Source of the DNA: an uncultured delta proteobacterium
GTDB lineage: Bacteria; Desulfobacterota; Desulfovibrionia; Desulfovibrionales; Desulfovibrionaceae
Direction: 5' to 3'
DNA: 64,000 nt
Assembly: GCA_903843965.1 (NCBI GenBank)
Contig: CAIMRY010000019.1
Coordinates: 62,001 to 126,000, forward strand
Shown: positions 17,848 to 25,962 of the stretch, piece after piece
Numbering within the stretch: the first letter of the stretch is position 1
How the letters are laid out: each line of letters starts with the position of its first letter
Notes under the pieces: generated by a model
Told to the model about the DNA's origin: nothing
Seen by the model: the letters and a program-made list of their open reading frames with translations, nothing else
Database searches by the model: none
Program-made: the position numbers and the translations under genes

Positions 17848-20406
17848 ATGCGTTCCCCAGCCGACATCTTCGCCACCGCCAGAGCCGACAGGCCCGTGAA
17901 CCTGACCAGACAGGACCTGATCGAGCTGGAGCACGCCCTCAAGGACGGGATTTACAAGTTCCTGCCCTTTGTGTCGTACTCGCTCTTTTTCCCGCGCCAG
18001 GGCGAAAGCTGCCCGGCGCTCCAGTACGACCACCCGGCCCAGGAGCTGGTCCTGCCGCTGGTGCTCCACGGCGAGACCCTGGGCGTCTTCGTGGCGCGCG
18101 GGGTGCGCCTGGCCGCGCCAAAGGCCCTGCCGCCCCTGCTCCAGCACCTGGCCGCCTGCGTGCTGGAAAAGCTCTTGCTCTACAAGCGCAGCGTCACCGA
18201 CGCCCTGACCGGTCTTTCCAGCCGCGACCACTTCCTGGGCTGCCTGGCCCAGGAGATCGACCTCATCCAGCACAGCCTGGCGGCCACCACCGGGGGCCGC
18301 TCCGACCCGGAGCTGCAAGGCTTCAGCGCGTCGCTCGGGGTCATCGGGCTGGAGCTGGACGCCTTCCAGCGCATCAACGAGCGCTACGGCTACCTCGTGG
18401 GCGACAGCATCAACGCCCTGGCCGGCCAGGCCATCGCCAGCGTGTGCCCGCGCCATGTCTGCGCCGCGCGCCTGCACGACGACACCTTCGCCCTGCTCGT
18501 GCCCGACGCCAGCCCCAAGACCTGCCAGGCCCTGGCCGAACAGGCGCGGGCGGCCATCGACGCGCTGCGCTTCCAGGACGAGGTCACGGGCGACTCCATC
18601 AGCGTCTCGGCCAGCCTGGGCTACGCCAACTATCCCCAGAGCCTGCGCGGACGCCAGTTCCAAGCCGCCCCGCGCGAGCAGGCGCGCATCCTGCTGCGCG
18701 CGGCGGACAAGGCCGTGGGCACGGCCAAGGACCAGGGCCGCGACCGGGTCTTCCATTTCAACGACATCGTCAAGACCGGCGGCCGCGTGCTGGAGACCCT
18801 GCCCATGCAGCGCCTGGCCGTGAGCCTGGGCCGCTGCGTGGGCGCACAGGAGGGCCTGCGCTTCCTGGTCTGGTCGCCCCGGCGGGAGCGCGCAGGCGGG
18901 GCCCGCCGGTCCGGGGGCGAGGATCTGCTCGACCGCTCGCCCACCCTGTACAAAGGCGAGATCGTGCTGACCGAGGTGCGGGAGGACCTGTCCATCGCCG
19001 AGGTGCTCCACGCGGGCGACCCGGCCTGGGCCCCGAACCCCGGCGACAGGCTGACCCTGATCCCGGAGCGCGAGAGCCTCTTCGCCGTCGAGAACACCGC
19101 CGGAGCCGCAGCCGGGGCCGCAGGCGAGAGCTCCATCGCCGCCCGGCGCGACCCGCTCACCGGACTCTATGGCTACCGCGACTTCCTGGCCGTGTTCGGC
19201 CGGGCGCGCGGCAACGCGGAGCACTTCTGCGTGGCGCTGACGCGCATACTCTCCACGTCCACGCACGAACAACCGCAGACCGAGCCGAACGCCGGGGGCG
19301 CGGACGATGCCCCGGGCGGACTTCCCGGCGGTCTCCCCGGCGGACAGGCGCAGGACCTGGACACAGCCGTGGCCCAGGTGGCGGCCCTGGCCGAGCGCCT
19401 GCTCTGCGCCGATCCGGCCAGCGACGCCGCCTGCCCGGACACGACGCCCGCGCTGGCCGCTGGCGGGCGCTTCGGCCTGGGCGGGCTGGTGCATTTTCTG
19501 CCCGCTGCCGACCCGAAGGAGCTGGAGCGCCGCGCGCGCGCGCTGTGCCGCCTGGCCCAGGCGGAGTACGGGCTGGACCTGGCCGTGGGCCTGGCCCGGC
19601 ACCCCTTCCTGCACTTGGCCAAGGGCGCTGTGCTGGACTGCGCGGCCAAGGCCCTGGAGCACGCCCTGCTTTTGCCCGCCCCGCGCGTGGCCATGTTCGG
19701 CAGCCTGTCGCTCAATGTCGCGGCCGACCGGTTGTTCGTGGAGGGCGACCTCTACGCCGCCGTGGAGGAGTTCCAGCTGGCGCTGCTGGCCGACCCGGCC
19801 AACATGCTGGCGCGCAATTCGCTGGGCATTTGCTACGCCCAGATGGGCAAGGCCGACCTGGCCCGGCGCGAGTTCGAGCAGGTGGCGGCGGCGGAAGAGG
19901 ACAACGTCATGGCCCACTACAACCTGGGCTGGGCCTGCCAGCGCCTGGGCGAACTCGCCTGCGCCCGCACATCCTACGAGCGCTGCCTGGAGCTCGACCC
20001 CGGCCACGGCTTCAGCCTGGTGCGCCTGGGCTCCCTGGCCGAAGCCGAGGGCGACCTGGCCGCTGCTGCGGAGCTCTACCAGAAGGCCCTTGAAACCCCC
20101 GGCACCGAGGCCGCAGCCCTGCGGCCCCTGGCCCGCGTGGCCCTGGCCCAGGGCGACCCGGCCCGCGCGCGGGAGTGCCTGCACCTGGCGCTTTCGGCCA
20201 ATCCCAACGACCCGTTTTCCATGCACATGCTGGCGCGGCTGTACCTGGACGGCGGCGAGGACCCGCAGATCGCCGAGGTGCTGGCCCGGCAAAGCGCCGC
20301 GCTCATGCCCGAGCGCCAGGAGTTCTGGGACACCCTGGTCCTGGCCCTCAACCACCAGGGCCGTCACGAAGACGCCCTCAAGGCCGCGGCCCGCAGCCGC
20401 GCCTAA
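17848..20406 (+). CDS. Tandem degenerate GGDEF protein with C-terminal TPR repeats
   Basis: An 852-residue cytoplasmic protein. Residues 1-110 form an unrecognised N-terminal domain. A GGDEF-fold domain starts at DALTGLSSRDHF (about 118), but its signature is replaced by RLHDDTF (about 208-214). A second one starts at RRDPLTGLYG (about 433), with RFGLGG in place of the signature. From about 625 to the end are TPR-like helical repeats (AVEEFQLALLADP, ARNSLGICYAQMGK, AHYNLGWACQRLGE). Diguanylate cyclase activity is unlikely; c-di-GMP or protein binding is a possibility. It is divergent from panC, and its start has only a weak ribosome site. Confidence 0.75.
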   Translation: MRSPADIFATARADRPVNLTRQDLIELEHALKDGIYKFLPFVSYSLFFPRQGESCPALQYDHPAQELVLPLVLHGETLGVFVARGVRLAAPKALPPLLQHLAACVLEKLLLYKRSVTDALTGLSSRDHFLGCLAQEIDLIQHSLAATTGGRSDPELQGFSASLGVIGLELDAFQRINERYGYLVGDSINALAGQAIASVCPRHVCAARLHDDTFALLVPDASPKTCQALAEQARAAIDALRFQDEVTGDSISVSASLGYANYPQSLRGRQFQAAPREQARILLRAADKAVGTAKDQGRDRVFHFNDIVKTGGRVLETLPMQRLAVSLGRCVGAQEGLRFLVWSPRRERAGGARRSGGEDLLDRSPTLYKGEIVLTEVREDLSIAEVLHAGDPAWAPNPGDRLTLIPERESLFAVENTAGAAAGAAGESSIAARRDPLTGLYGYRDFLAVFGRARGNAEHFCVALTRILSTSTHEQPQTEPNAGGADDAPGGLPGGLPGGQAQDLDTAVAQVAALAERLLCADPASDAACPDTTPALAAGGRFGLGGLVHFLPAADPKELERRARALCRLAQAEYGLDLAVGLARHPFLHLAKGAVLDCAAKALEHALLLPAPRVAMFGSLSLNVAADRLFVEGDLYAAVEEFQLALLADPANMLARNSLGICYAQMGKADLARREFEQVAAAEEDNVMAHYNLGWACQRLGELACARTSYERCLELDPGHGFSLVRLGSLAEAEGDLAAAAELYQKALETPGTEAAALRPLARVALAQGDPARARECLHLALSANPNDPFSMHMLARLYLDGGEDPQIAEVLARQSAALMPERQEFWDTLVLALNHQGRHEDALKAAARSRA

Positions 20407-20442
20407 CGCCGGGGCCAGCCCCCCGCCGCCAAGGAGTCCCTC

Positions 20443-20814
20443 ATGCCCGCAACCGTGCTTGTGCCGCTGCCCACGCAGCTCATCGCCTTCGCCGTGCTCA
20501 TGCAGATCGTGGCCGTGCTGGCCGTGCTCTGGCGCGGGTTGCTGAACCTGCCGCAACTGAGCACGCGCCGTCCACGCTGGCCGTTCATCCCGTTGCTTTT
20601 GGGCACGGGCGCGGGCGTGTGGTACGCGTGGCTCCAGCAGGACCTGGTCTTTGGCGTGGCCCAAGGCCTGGCCCTGTTCCTGGGCTTTTGCCTGATCACC
20701 AGCACCCGCGGCGAACCGTCCGGCTCATCTGACGCGTCCGAGACAGGGCTGAGTCGGCGAGAGCGACGCGCGGCCAAACGTGCAGCCAAACGCGGAGACG
20801 CAGGCCGTGGCTAA
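20443..20814 (+). CDS. Small membrane protein, unknown function
   Basis: The 123-residue protein has about three hydrophobic segments (residues 8-32, 46-64, 68-86) and a strongly basic tail (RRERRAAKRAAKR). The start is ATG 20443 after AAGGAG. It overlaps the next gene and lies 36 bases after the TPR protein, so all three may be one unit. No family recognised. Confidence 0.6.
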   Translation: MPATVLVPLPTQLIAFAVLMQIVAVLAVLWRGLLNLPQLSTRRPRWPFIPLLLGTGAGVWYAWLQQDLVFGVAQGLALFLGFCLITSTRGEPSGSSDASETGLSRRERRAAKRAAKRGDAGRG

Positions 20815-21514
20815 TCCCAGCGGGCTCATACCCGTGCTGAAGGGCCTGGCCATGCTGGCCGTGTTCGGCGGGCTCATCCTGCTGGGGCGCAGCCTGGGCC
20901 TGGAGAACCACATCACCGACCGCCAGTGGATCCTGGCCCAGGTGCAGGGCAACGGCCCCACAGGGGTGCTGATCTTCGTCGGCCTCACCACCCTGGTCTC
21001 GGCCCTGGGCATGCCCAGGCAGTTGCCATCCTTCCTCGGCGGGTACGCCTTCGGCTGGTTCTGGGGCACGCTCCTGGCCACCCTGGGCATATCCGCCGCC
21101 TGCGCCATCGACTTCACCGTGGCCCGGTACCTGGGCCGCGACTTCGTGCTGGCGCGCTTCGGCAAGCGCGCGGCCAAGCTTGACGCCTTCCTGCGCACCG
21201 GGCCCTTCCGCACCTCGCTGGCCATCCGGCTTTTGCCCGTGGGCCACAACCTCTTGACCAGCATGGCCGCCGGGGTCACCAGCATCCCGGCGCGCTACTT
21301 CGTCCTGGGCTCCGCCGTGGGCTACATCCCGCAGAACCTCGTGTTCGCCATCTTCGGCGGCGGCGTGGGCGCGGAGTCGGCCATGGGCCGGGCCCTGTCC
21401 ATCGGCGTCAGCCTGGCGCTGCTGGGGGCCTCGGCCTGGCTCGGGCTGTCCGTGTACCGGGCCTACAAGCGCGCGGGCATGGATTTGGAGGAGGCGGAGG
21501 AGGCGGAAGGCTAG
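20807..21514 (+). CDS. VTT-domain (TVP38/DedA-like) membrane protein
   Basis: An integral membrane protein of the SNARE-associated/VTT family, some members of which are phospholipid scramblases or needed for membrane homeostasis. The core is seen as GGYAFGWFWGTLLATLG, a re-entrant helix, then RLLPVGHNLLTSMAAGV and YIPQNLVFAIFGGG. I chose GTG 20807, 9 bases after GGAG and overlapping the preceding stop; GTG 20780 would add nine residues. The tail is acidic (EEAEEAEG). Confidence 0.8.
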   Translation: MANPSGLIPVLKGLAMLAVFGGLILLGRSLGLENHITDRQWILAQVQGNGPTGVLIFVGLTTLVSALGMPRQLPSFLGGYAFGWFWGTLLATLGISAACAIDFTVARYLGRDFVLARFGKRAAKLDAFLRTGPFRTSLAIRLLPVGHNLLTSMAAGVTSIPARYFVLGSAVGYIPQNLVFAIFGGGVGAESAMGRALSIGVSLALLGASAWLGLSVYRAYKRAGMDLEEAEEAEG

Positions 21515-21518
21515 CCGA

Positions 21519-21969
21519 CCTCCTGCCAGGGGCGCTGCCCCTGAACCCCGCCAAAGGACCTGAGGCCCTTTGGAATCCCCGGTACGCCGAACGGGCTGCT
21601 TCAGGAGGAACCTGAAACAGCCCGTTCGGCTTTGGTGGGGCATGAGAAGCCGGGGGTATTATTCATTATTTTTGAGGCGGCAAATCGTAACAGGGGGGAG
21701 CTGAAGCAGCGAAAGACCTCCAGCCATCCGGTCGGCGCAGGCCAGAAATCTTCGCCAGCCGCCCCGCCCCTCTTCAAAGGGGCCAACCACACGCGGGGCT
21801 TTTCGGAGTCTGCGACGAAAAACCTGCGCGCCTTGCTGCAGGCCAGCCAATCCAATCCCATCCCAACCCAGGCATCGGCCCGCGCCGCCCCGGCCAAGGC
21901 CGATGGGGAGTCCGGGGGCCTCAGGCCCACGGCGGGGTTCAGGGGCAGCGCCCCTGGCCGCCGGAGGCA
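21519..21969. repeat. Palindromic intergenic element, copy 2
   Basis: Between the convergent VTT and PAP2 genes. The ends are inverted repeats of about 54 bases: CCAGGGGCGCTGCCCCTGAA at 21526 and its complement ending near 21956. Each end is followed inward by a GGCC-TGA-GGCC hairpin. Inside are the terminator stem (21586-21630) and the GGGCCAACC..CGCGGGGCTTTTCGG block (21779-21805), shared with the other copies. The right end runs into the PAP2 coding region and supplies its last codons. Confidence 0.7.
21586..21634 (+). terminator. Terminator inside element copy 2
   Basis: The 20-base arm 21586-21605 pairs with 21611-21630 around AGGAA (one wobble), then TTTGG. It is nearly identical to the stem after trpA (12285-12329). 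A second hairpin (21551-21573) precedes it. Confidence 0.7.
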
Positions 21970-22586
21970 TATTCCGCCTTCTCTTCCGCCGGCTCCGCAC
22001 GCAGTTGCAGGCACCAGCGACGCGCCGCCGCCCGCCACAGCAGCCAGACCAGCCAGCCCACGCACAGGCCCAGCAGCCAGCCGCCGAGCACATCCGTGGG
22101 ATAGTGCTTGCCCAGGTACACCCGCGACCAGCCGACCAGCAGCGGCAGGGCCCAGAGGCCCCTGCGCAGGCGTGGCCAAAAGCACATGGCCAACAGGGCC
22201 AGGGCGGCGGAATTGGCGGCGTGGGCCGAGGGGAAGGATGTGCCGCGCTCGCGGTCCGGGGCCAGGTCCACAGGCAGGCGCTGCCACTGGCCGGATTGCT
22301 GGTGGAAGGTGCCGCCCACGGCGTTTTCCGGGCGCAGGCGGCCCACGGCGCGCTTGACCTGGGTGCACGCCAGGTCGGAAACGCCCATGGCCAGCACCAG
22401 CAGGATGAAGTACAGGGCCTGGCTTTTGCCGCGCTTCTGGCAGCGCCAGACCAAGAGCCCGGACAGGATGACGAACAGCAGGGAACGCAGCGAGAACAGC
22501 GGCAGGACCAGGTCGAGCACGGGCGCGCGCCAATCCTGGTTCAGCAAAAGGAGCAGGGCCTGGTCTGCCGGGAGGGTGGGAAACAT
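21939..22586 (-). CDS. PAP2-family phosphatase (undecaprenyl-PP or lipid phosphatase-like)
   Basis: A membrane phosphatase with the full PAP2 signature: KRAVGRLRP, then PSAHA, then SRVYLGKHYPTDV. About five or six membrane helices are packed in 215 residues. The likely role is dephosphorylating a lipid pyrophosphate such as undecaprenyl-PP, or remodelling lipid A. It starts at ATG 22586 after AAGGAG. The C-terminal residues EYASGGQGRCP are encoded by the repeated intergenic element and match the end of the GT4 gene at 23931-25004. Confidence 0.85.
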   Translation of the reverse strand: MFPTLPADQALLLLLNQDWRAPVLDLVLPLFSLRSLLFVILSGLLVWRCQKRGKSQALYFILLVLAMGVSDLACTQVKRAVGRLRPENAVGGTFHQQSGQWQRLPVDLAPDRERGTSFPSAHAANSAALALLAMCFWPRLRRGLWALPLLVGWSRVYLGKHYPTDVLGGWLLGLCVGWLVWLLWRAAARRWCLQLRAEPAEEKAEYASGGQGRCP

Positions 22587-22776
22587 GGGGGGACTCCTTG
22601 GGTCTGCGCTCGCACGACCGGGTTTTCATGCACGACCGGGCAATCGTGCTGGACAAGACAGGCATGCAGGACAATCGCGCGCAGTCTCCCGTGCTATGCC
22701 CCAGGCCTGCGCGGCTTGTCAAAGGCGGCGATTTCGTTCAAGACTGCGGCCACCCCGCTTCCTGGAGAACAACGCA

Positions 22777-23934
22777 ATGCCGCAGGCCCGAATCGCCTTG
22801 ACCATGCCCCGCCTGGGCCTCTACGGAGGCGCGGAGGGCTTTGGCTGGCGCCTGGCCCAGATCCTGGCCGCCCAGGGCCACGGCGTGGATTTCCTCTGCG
22901 GCCGGGCCGAGGGGACTCCCCCGGCCGGGGTGCGCCCGGTGGTGCTGGGCCGTCCGCCCCTGGGCCGCGCGCTGAAAAACCTCTGGTTCGCCCACGCGGT
23001 GGAGCAACACCTGCAACGCGAGGGCTACGACGTGGTCATCGGCCTGGGCCGCACCTGGAGCCAGGACATCCTGCGCGTGGGCGGCGGCCCGCAGACCGTG
23101 TTCAACCGCCTGACCGAGGCGGCCCACGGCGCTGGCCCGGCCCTGCTGTGGAAGCGCCTGCGCCGCGCGCTGTCGCCCTCCTCGGCGGTCATCGCCTGGC
23201 TGGAGGCCCGGCAGTTCGACGCGCCGGAAAGCGCGCGCCAGCACATCGTCTGCGTGTCCGACCTGGTGCGCGACTGGCTGCTGGCGGCCCACCCGGCCCT
23301 TGATCCGGCGCGGGTCAGCGTGGTCTACAACCGGCCTGATTTGGACCGCTTCGCCCCGCTGCCGCCCACGCGCCGGGCCGAGCTGCGCGCGGCGCTGGGC
23401 CTTGCTGACAGCAACGTGGTGGTCTGCACCGCAGGCACGAACTTCGCGCTCAAGGGCGTGGGCACGCTCATCCGCGCGCTGGCGCTGCTGCCCCCACGCT
23501 TTTGCCTGGCCGTGGCCGGGGGGCGCGGGCCGGGCCGCTGGCTCAAGCTGGCGCGGGAGCTCGGCGTGGAAGGCCGCGTGCGCTTCGCGGGAAGGGTGGC
23601 GGACATGCCGGGCTTTTACGGCGCGGCGGATGTCTTCGCCCTGCCGACCTATTACGACGCCTGCTCCAACGCCGTGCTGGAGGCCCTGGCCTGCGGCCTG
23701 CCGTCCATATCGAGCAGCCGCAACGGCAGCGCGGTCTTTGTGCCGCAGCGCCACATTTTGTCCGACCCGGAGGACGCGCCCGGCCTGGCGCGACTCATCG
23801 AGGCCGCAGCCGCCGAACCGACCCAGGCGCAGGGCCGCCCCGCGTTCGTCTGGCCCGACGACCGGCCCTGCGGCCTTGCGCCCTACCTGCGCATGGTCGA
23901 AGACCTGCTGACCGCCAAGGGGGTGCGCGCATGA
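22777..23934 (+). CDS. GT4-family glycosyltransferase (WaaG-like)
   Basis: A cytoplasmic GT-B glycosyltransferase, probably for LPS core or another glycan. In 385 residues it has the N-terminal GLYGGAEGF acceptor loop, GTNFALKGVGTLI in the middle, and the nucleotide-sugar motif LPTYYDACSNAVLEALACGLPSI. This arrangement resembles WaaG/RfaG. The start is ATG 22777 after GGAG. It ends in an ATGA overlap with a second glycosyltransferase. It is divergent from PAP2. Confidence 0.85.
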   Translation: MPQARIALTMPRLGLYGGAEGFGWRLAQILAAQGHGVDFLCGRAEGTPPAGVRPVVLGRPPLGRALKNLWFAHAVEQHLQREGYDVVIGLGRTWSQDILRVGGGPQTVFNRLTEAAHGAGPALLWKRLRRALSPSSAVIAWLEARQFDAPESARQHIVCVSDLVRDWLLAAHPALDPARVSVVYNRPDLDRFAPLPPTRRAELRAALGLADSNVVVCTAGTNFALKGVGTLIRALALLPPRFCLAVAGGRGPGRWLKLARELGVEGRVRFAGRVADMPGFYGAADVFALPTYYDACSNAVLEALACGLPSISSSRNGSAVFVPQRHILSDPEDAPGLARLIEAAAAEPTQAQGRPAFVWPDDRPCGLAPYLRMVEDLLTAKGVRA

Positions 23935-25004
23935 ACGAACCCGGTGCTGTCCCCGCTGTCCTCGACATCCTCGATGTTTTCTTTCTGACGCCCTCGGGCG
24001 AGACTTTGCCCAGCGTGCGCTTCCGGGTGCTGCCCTTTGTGGCGGCGGGCCGGGCGGTCGGCCTTGCGGTGGACTGGCGGCGCGCGCCCAAGGCCTTCCA
24101 CAAACGCCTGGCCTTCCTGTTCACCCTGCCGCGCGCACGGGTCATGGTCATCCAGCAGAAGCTCTTCGCGCCGTTCGAGCTGGCGCTCATCCGCCGCCGC
24201 TGCCAGCGCCTGGTCTACGACGTGGACGACGCCCTCTGGGCCTTGCACCCGGCGGAGGTGGGCCAGCCGGGCAGCGCCGAGAAATCGGCCAGGATCGCCC
24301 GGCGCTTTGCCGAGACCTGCGCCCGCGTGGATCTTGTCATCGCCGGGAACAGCTACCTGGCTAAGCACGCCAGAGCGCACCAGCAGAACATCTTCGTGCT
24401 GCCCACGCTCATCGACACCGCAAAATACACCCCGGCCCCGCCCGACGCCGCCGCCGTGCCGCCCTTCCGCGTGGGCTGGATGGGCACCTCCGGCAACCTC
24501 TGGTTTTTGCCGGAGGTTCTGCGCGAGCTGGCCCCGTACAGGGAGCGCCTGGACATCCGCGTGGTGGCGGACAAGCCCTACCAGGGCGAGCTGGAGGAGC
24601 TGGTGCGCTTCGAGCGCTGGAGCCCCTTCCTGGAGCCCGACCAGCTGCGCGGCTTCCAGTGCGGGCTCATGCCGCTGACTGACGACGAATACACGCGCGG
24701 CAAGTGCGGCTTCAAGATTTTGCAGTACATGGCCTCGGGCGTGGTGCCCATCGCATCAAGCGTGGGCTTCAACCGCGAGATCGTCAGCCACGGGAAGGAC
24801 GGCTTCCTCGTGGAGGAGCCCGGCGACTGGGCCAAGTACGTGCTGCTCCTGGCGGGCGACGCGGACCTGCTGGAGCGCATGGCCCAGGCCGCGCGCCGGA
24901 CAGCCGAGCAGCGCTTCAGCCTGGCCGCGCAGACCCCGAAGCTCTGGGCCGCGCTGGGAGTGGGGCAACAGGCGGACTATGCCTCCGGCGGCCAAAGGGC
25001 CTGA
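23931..25004 (+). CDS. Glycosyltransferase, GT-B fold
   Basis: The 357-residue protein shows VGWMGTSGNLWFL in the middle and a C-terminal donor site KCGFKILQYMASGVVPIAS. It is coupled to the preceding GT4 gene by a 4-base overlap, so both probably act on the same glycan. The last residues YASGGQRA come from the left end of intergenic element copy 3. The stop codon lies exactly in the loop of the hairpin 24992-25014. Confidence 0.82.
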   Translation: MNEPGAVPAVLDILDVFFLTPSGETLPSVRFRVLPFVAAGRAVGLAVDWRRAPKAFHKRLAFLFTLPRARVMVIQQKLFAPFELALIRRRCQRLVYDVDDALWALHPAEVGQPGSAEKSARIARRFAETCARVDLVIAGNSYLAKHARAHQQNIFVLPTLIDTAKYTPAPPDAAAVPPFRVGWMGTSGNLWFLPEVLRELAPYRERLDIRVVADKPYQGELEELVRFERWSPFLEPDQLRGFQCGLMPLTDDEYTRGKCGFKILQYMASGVVPIASSVGFNREIVSHGKDGFLVEEPGDWAKYVLLLAGDADLLERMAQAARRTAEQRFSLAAQTPKLWAALGVGQQADYASGGQRA

Positions 25005-25014
25005 GGCCCTTTGG
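24992..25014 (+). terminator. Hairpin enclosing the stop codon of the glycosyltransferase
   Basis: CCAAAGGGCC (24992-25001) and GGCCCTTTGG (25005-25014) pair perfectly. The 3-base loop TGA (25002-25004) is the stop codon of the glycosyltransferase gene. No T-run follows. Confidence 0.5.
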
Positions 25015-25170
25015 AATCCCCAGCGGTCTTGAACAGGGTGGCGTGGGCCGATGCCTTGGCAGGGCTGGGCGCTGGCAAGGCGCACAGGTTCTCCGTCGCA
25101 GACCCCGAAAAGCCCCGCGCGCGGTTGGCCCAAAAATAACGATAACCCCAACTTCCCCCGCCCCGCACAA

Positions 25171-25215
25171 GCCGAACGGGCTGTTTCAGGTTCCTCCTGA
25201 AGCAGCCCGTTCGGC
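25171..25215. terminator. Terminator stem inside element copy 3
   Basis: The 20-base arm 25171-25190 pairs with 25196-25215 around TTCCT (one wobble). It is the reverse complement of the stems at 12285 and 21586. It lies between convergent genes, so it can serve both strands. Confidence 0.65.
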
Positions 25216-25275
25216 GTACTGGGGGGTCCGGGGGCCTCAGGCCCCAGGCCGCCGGAGGCATCTTCTCTTGCTCTC

Positions 25276-25962
25276 TTACTCCAGGTCCCAGTCCAGCCCG
25301 ACCACGTCCAGCGCGCCCGGCCCGTGCACCCCGCGCACCAGCACCAGTTCGATGTCCGCCGTGCTGGAGGGCCCGGTGATGAGGTTCAGGCAGGACGGCA
25401 ACAGGCCCTGGGGGAACGCGCCGGAAGCGGCGGCGTGGCGGCGCAGCAGCTCCGGCAGGGCCGAGACATCCGCCACTAGCCCTGCGCGCGGCACAAGGCA
25501 GACATGCGTGGGCGGCAGCAACGACACGCTGCGCGGGCGCTGCGGTCCGGCCACGAGCACCAGGCTGCCGGAATCCATGAGCGCGGCCTGGGCAAAGGTC
25601 AGGCCCAGGTCCGCCCGTGCCAGGGCCTGGCAACAGCCTGACGGGTTCGGCTCAAGCCGCGTGAGCCCGGCCAGGGCCGCGTCCATCTCGGCTGCGGCGG
25701 GCAGGTCGGCCCAGCGGGCGTAGGACGCCGCCCCGCGCTCCCGGGCGATGTCGGCCACGTGGCGTGCGGCCTCGGCAGGCGTGGCGGCCAGGCGCAGGCG
25801 CACCTCCAGGGGCTCCAGCACGGCGGCCAAAAGCGCCCAGGCATCTGGTCCAACAGAAAGGGACGCGGGCCGGGCCGGGGGCGCGGGCACGGAGAGCGGC
25901 GCGGCGGCCAGGCCTGCGCGCAGGGTGGCCAGGATGCCCTCGCGGGCGTTTGCGCTGCTCAT
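25276..25962 (-). CDS. lutC: LUD-domain protein, LutC-like
   Basis: The third component of an LutABC-type L-lactate oxidation system. The 228-residue protein has a single LUD domain with the family motifs ALMDSGSLVL and the C-terminal GPSSTADIELVLVRGVHGP. It starts at ATG 25962 after AAGGGGG, with a 4-base overlap with the LutB-like gene. The symbol is by family likeness; other two-electron substrates are possible. Confidence 0.8.
   Translation of the reverse strand: MSSANAREGILATLRAGLAAAPLSVPAPPARPASLSVGPDAWALLAAVLEPLEVRLRLAATPAEAARHVADIARERGAASYARWADLPAAAEMDAALAGLTRLEPNPSGCCQALARADLGLTFAQAALMDSGSLVLVAGPQRPRSVSLLPPTHVCLVPRAGLVADVSALPELLRRHAAASGAFPQGLLPSCLNLITGPSSTADIELVLVRGVHGPGALDVVGLDWDLE

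Larger units (their letters stand above)
24980..25260. repeat. Palindromic intergenic element, copy 3 (reverse orientation)
   Basis: Bounded by inverted TGCCTCCGGCGGCC sequences (24980 and 25247-25260) with GGCC-TGA-GGCC hairpins at both ends. Read backwards it has the same block order as copies 1 and 2: hairpin, 20-bp terminator stem (25215-25171), and GGGCCAACC..CGCGGGGCTTTTCGG (25133 back to about 25105). It overlaps the 3' codons of the upstream glycosyltransferase and abuts the stop of the lutC-like gene. Confidence 0.7.

Noticed and set aside
17762-20664. A 1000-codon minus-strand open frame opposite the GGDEF/TPR gene
   Set aside because: Composition is GC-driven, with no motif; the plus strand has GGDEF and TPR domains.
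22612-22640. Direct repeat GCACGACCGGG at 22612 and 22630 between PAP2 and the GT4 gene
   Set aside because: Only two copies of 11 bases; could be an operator but there is no further support.
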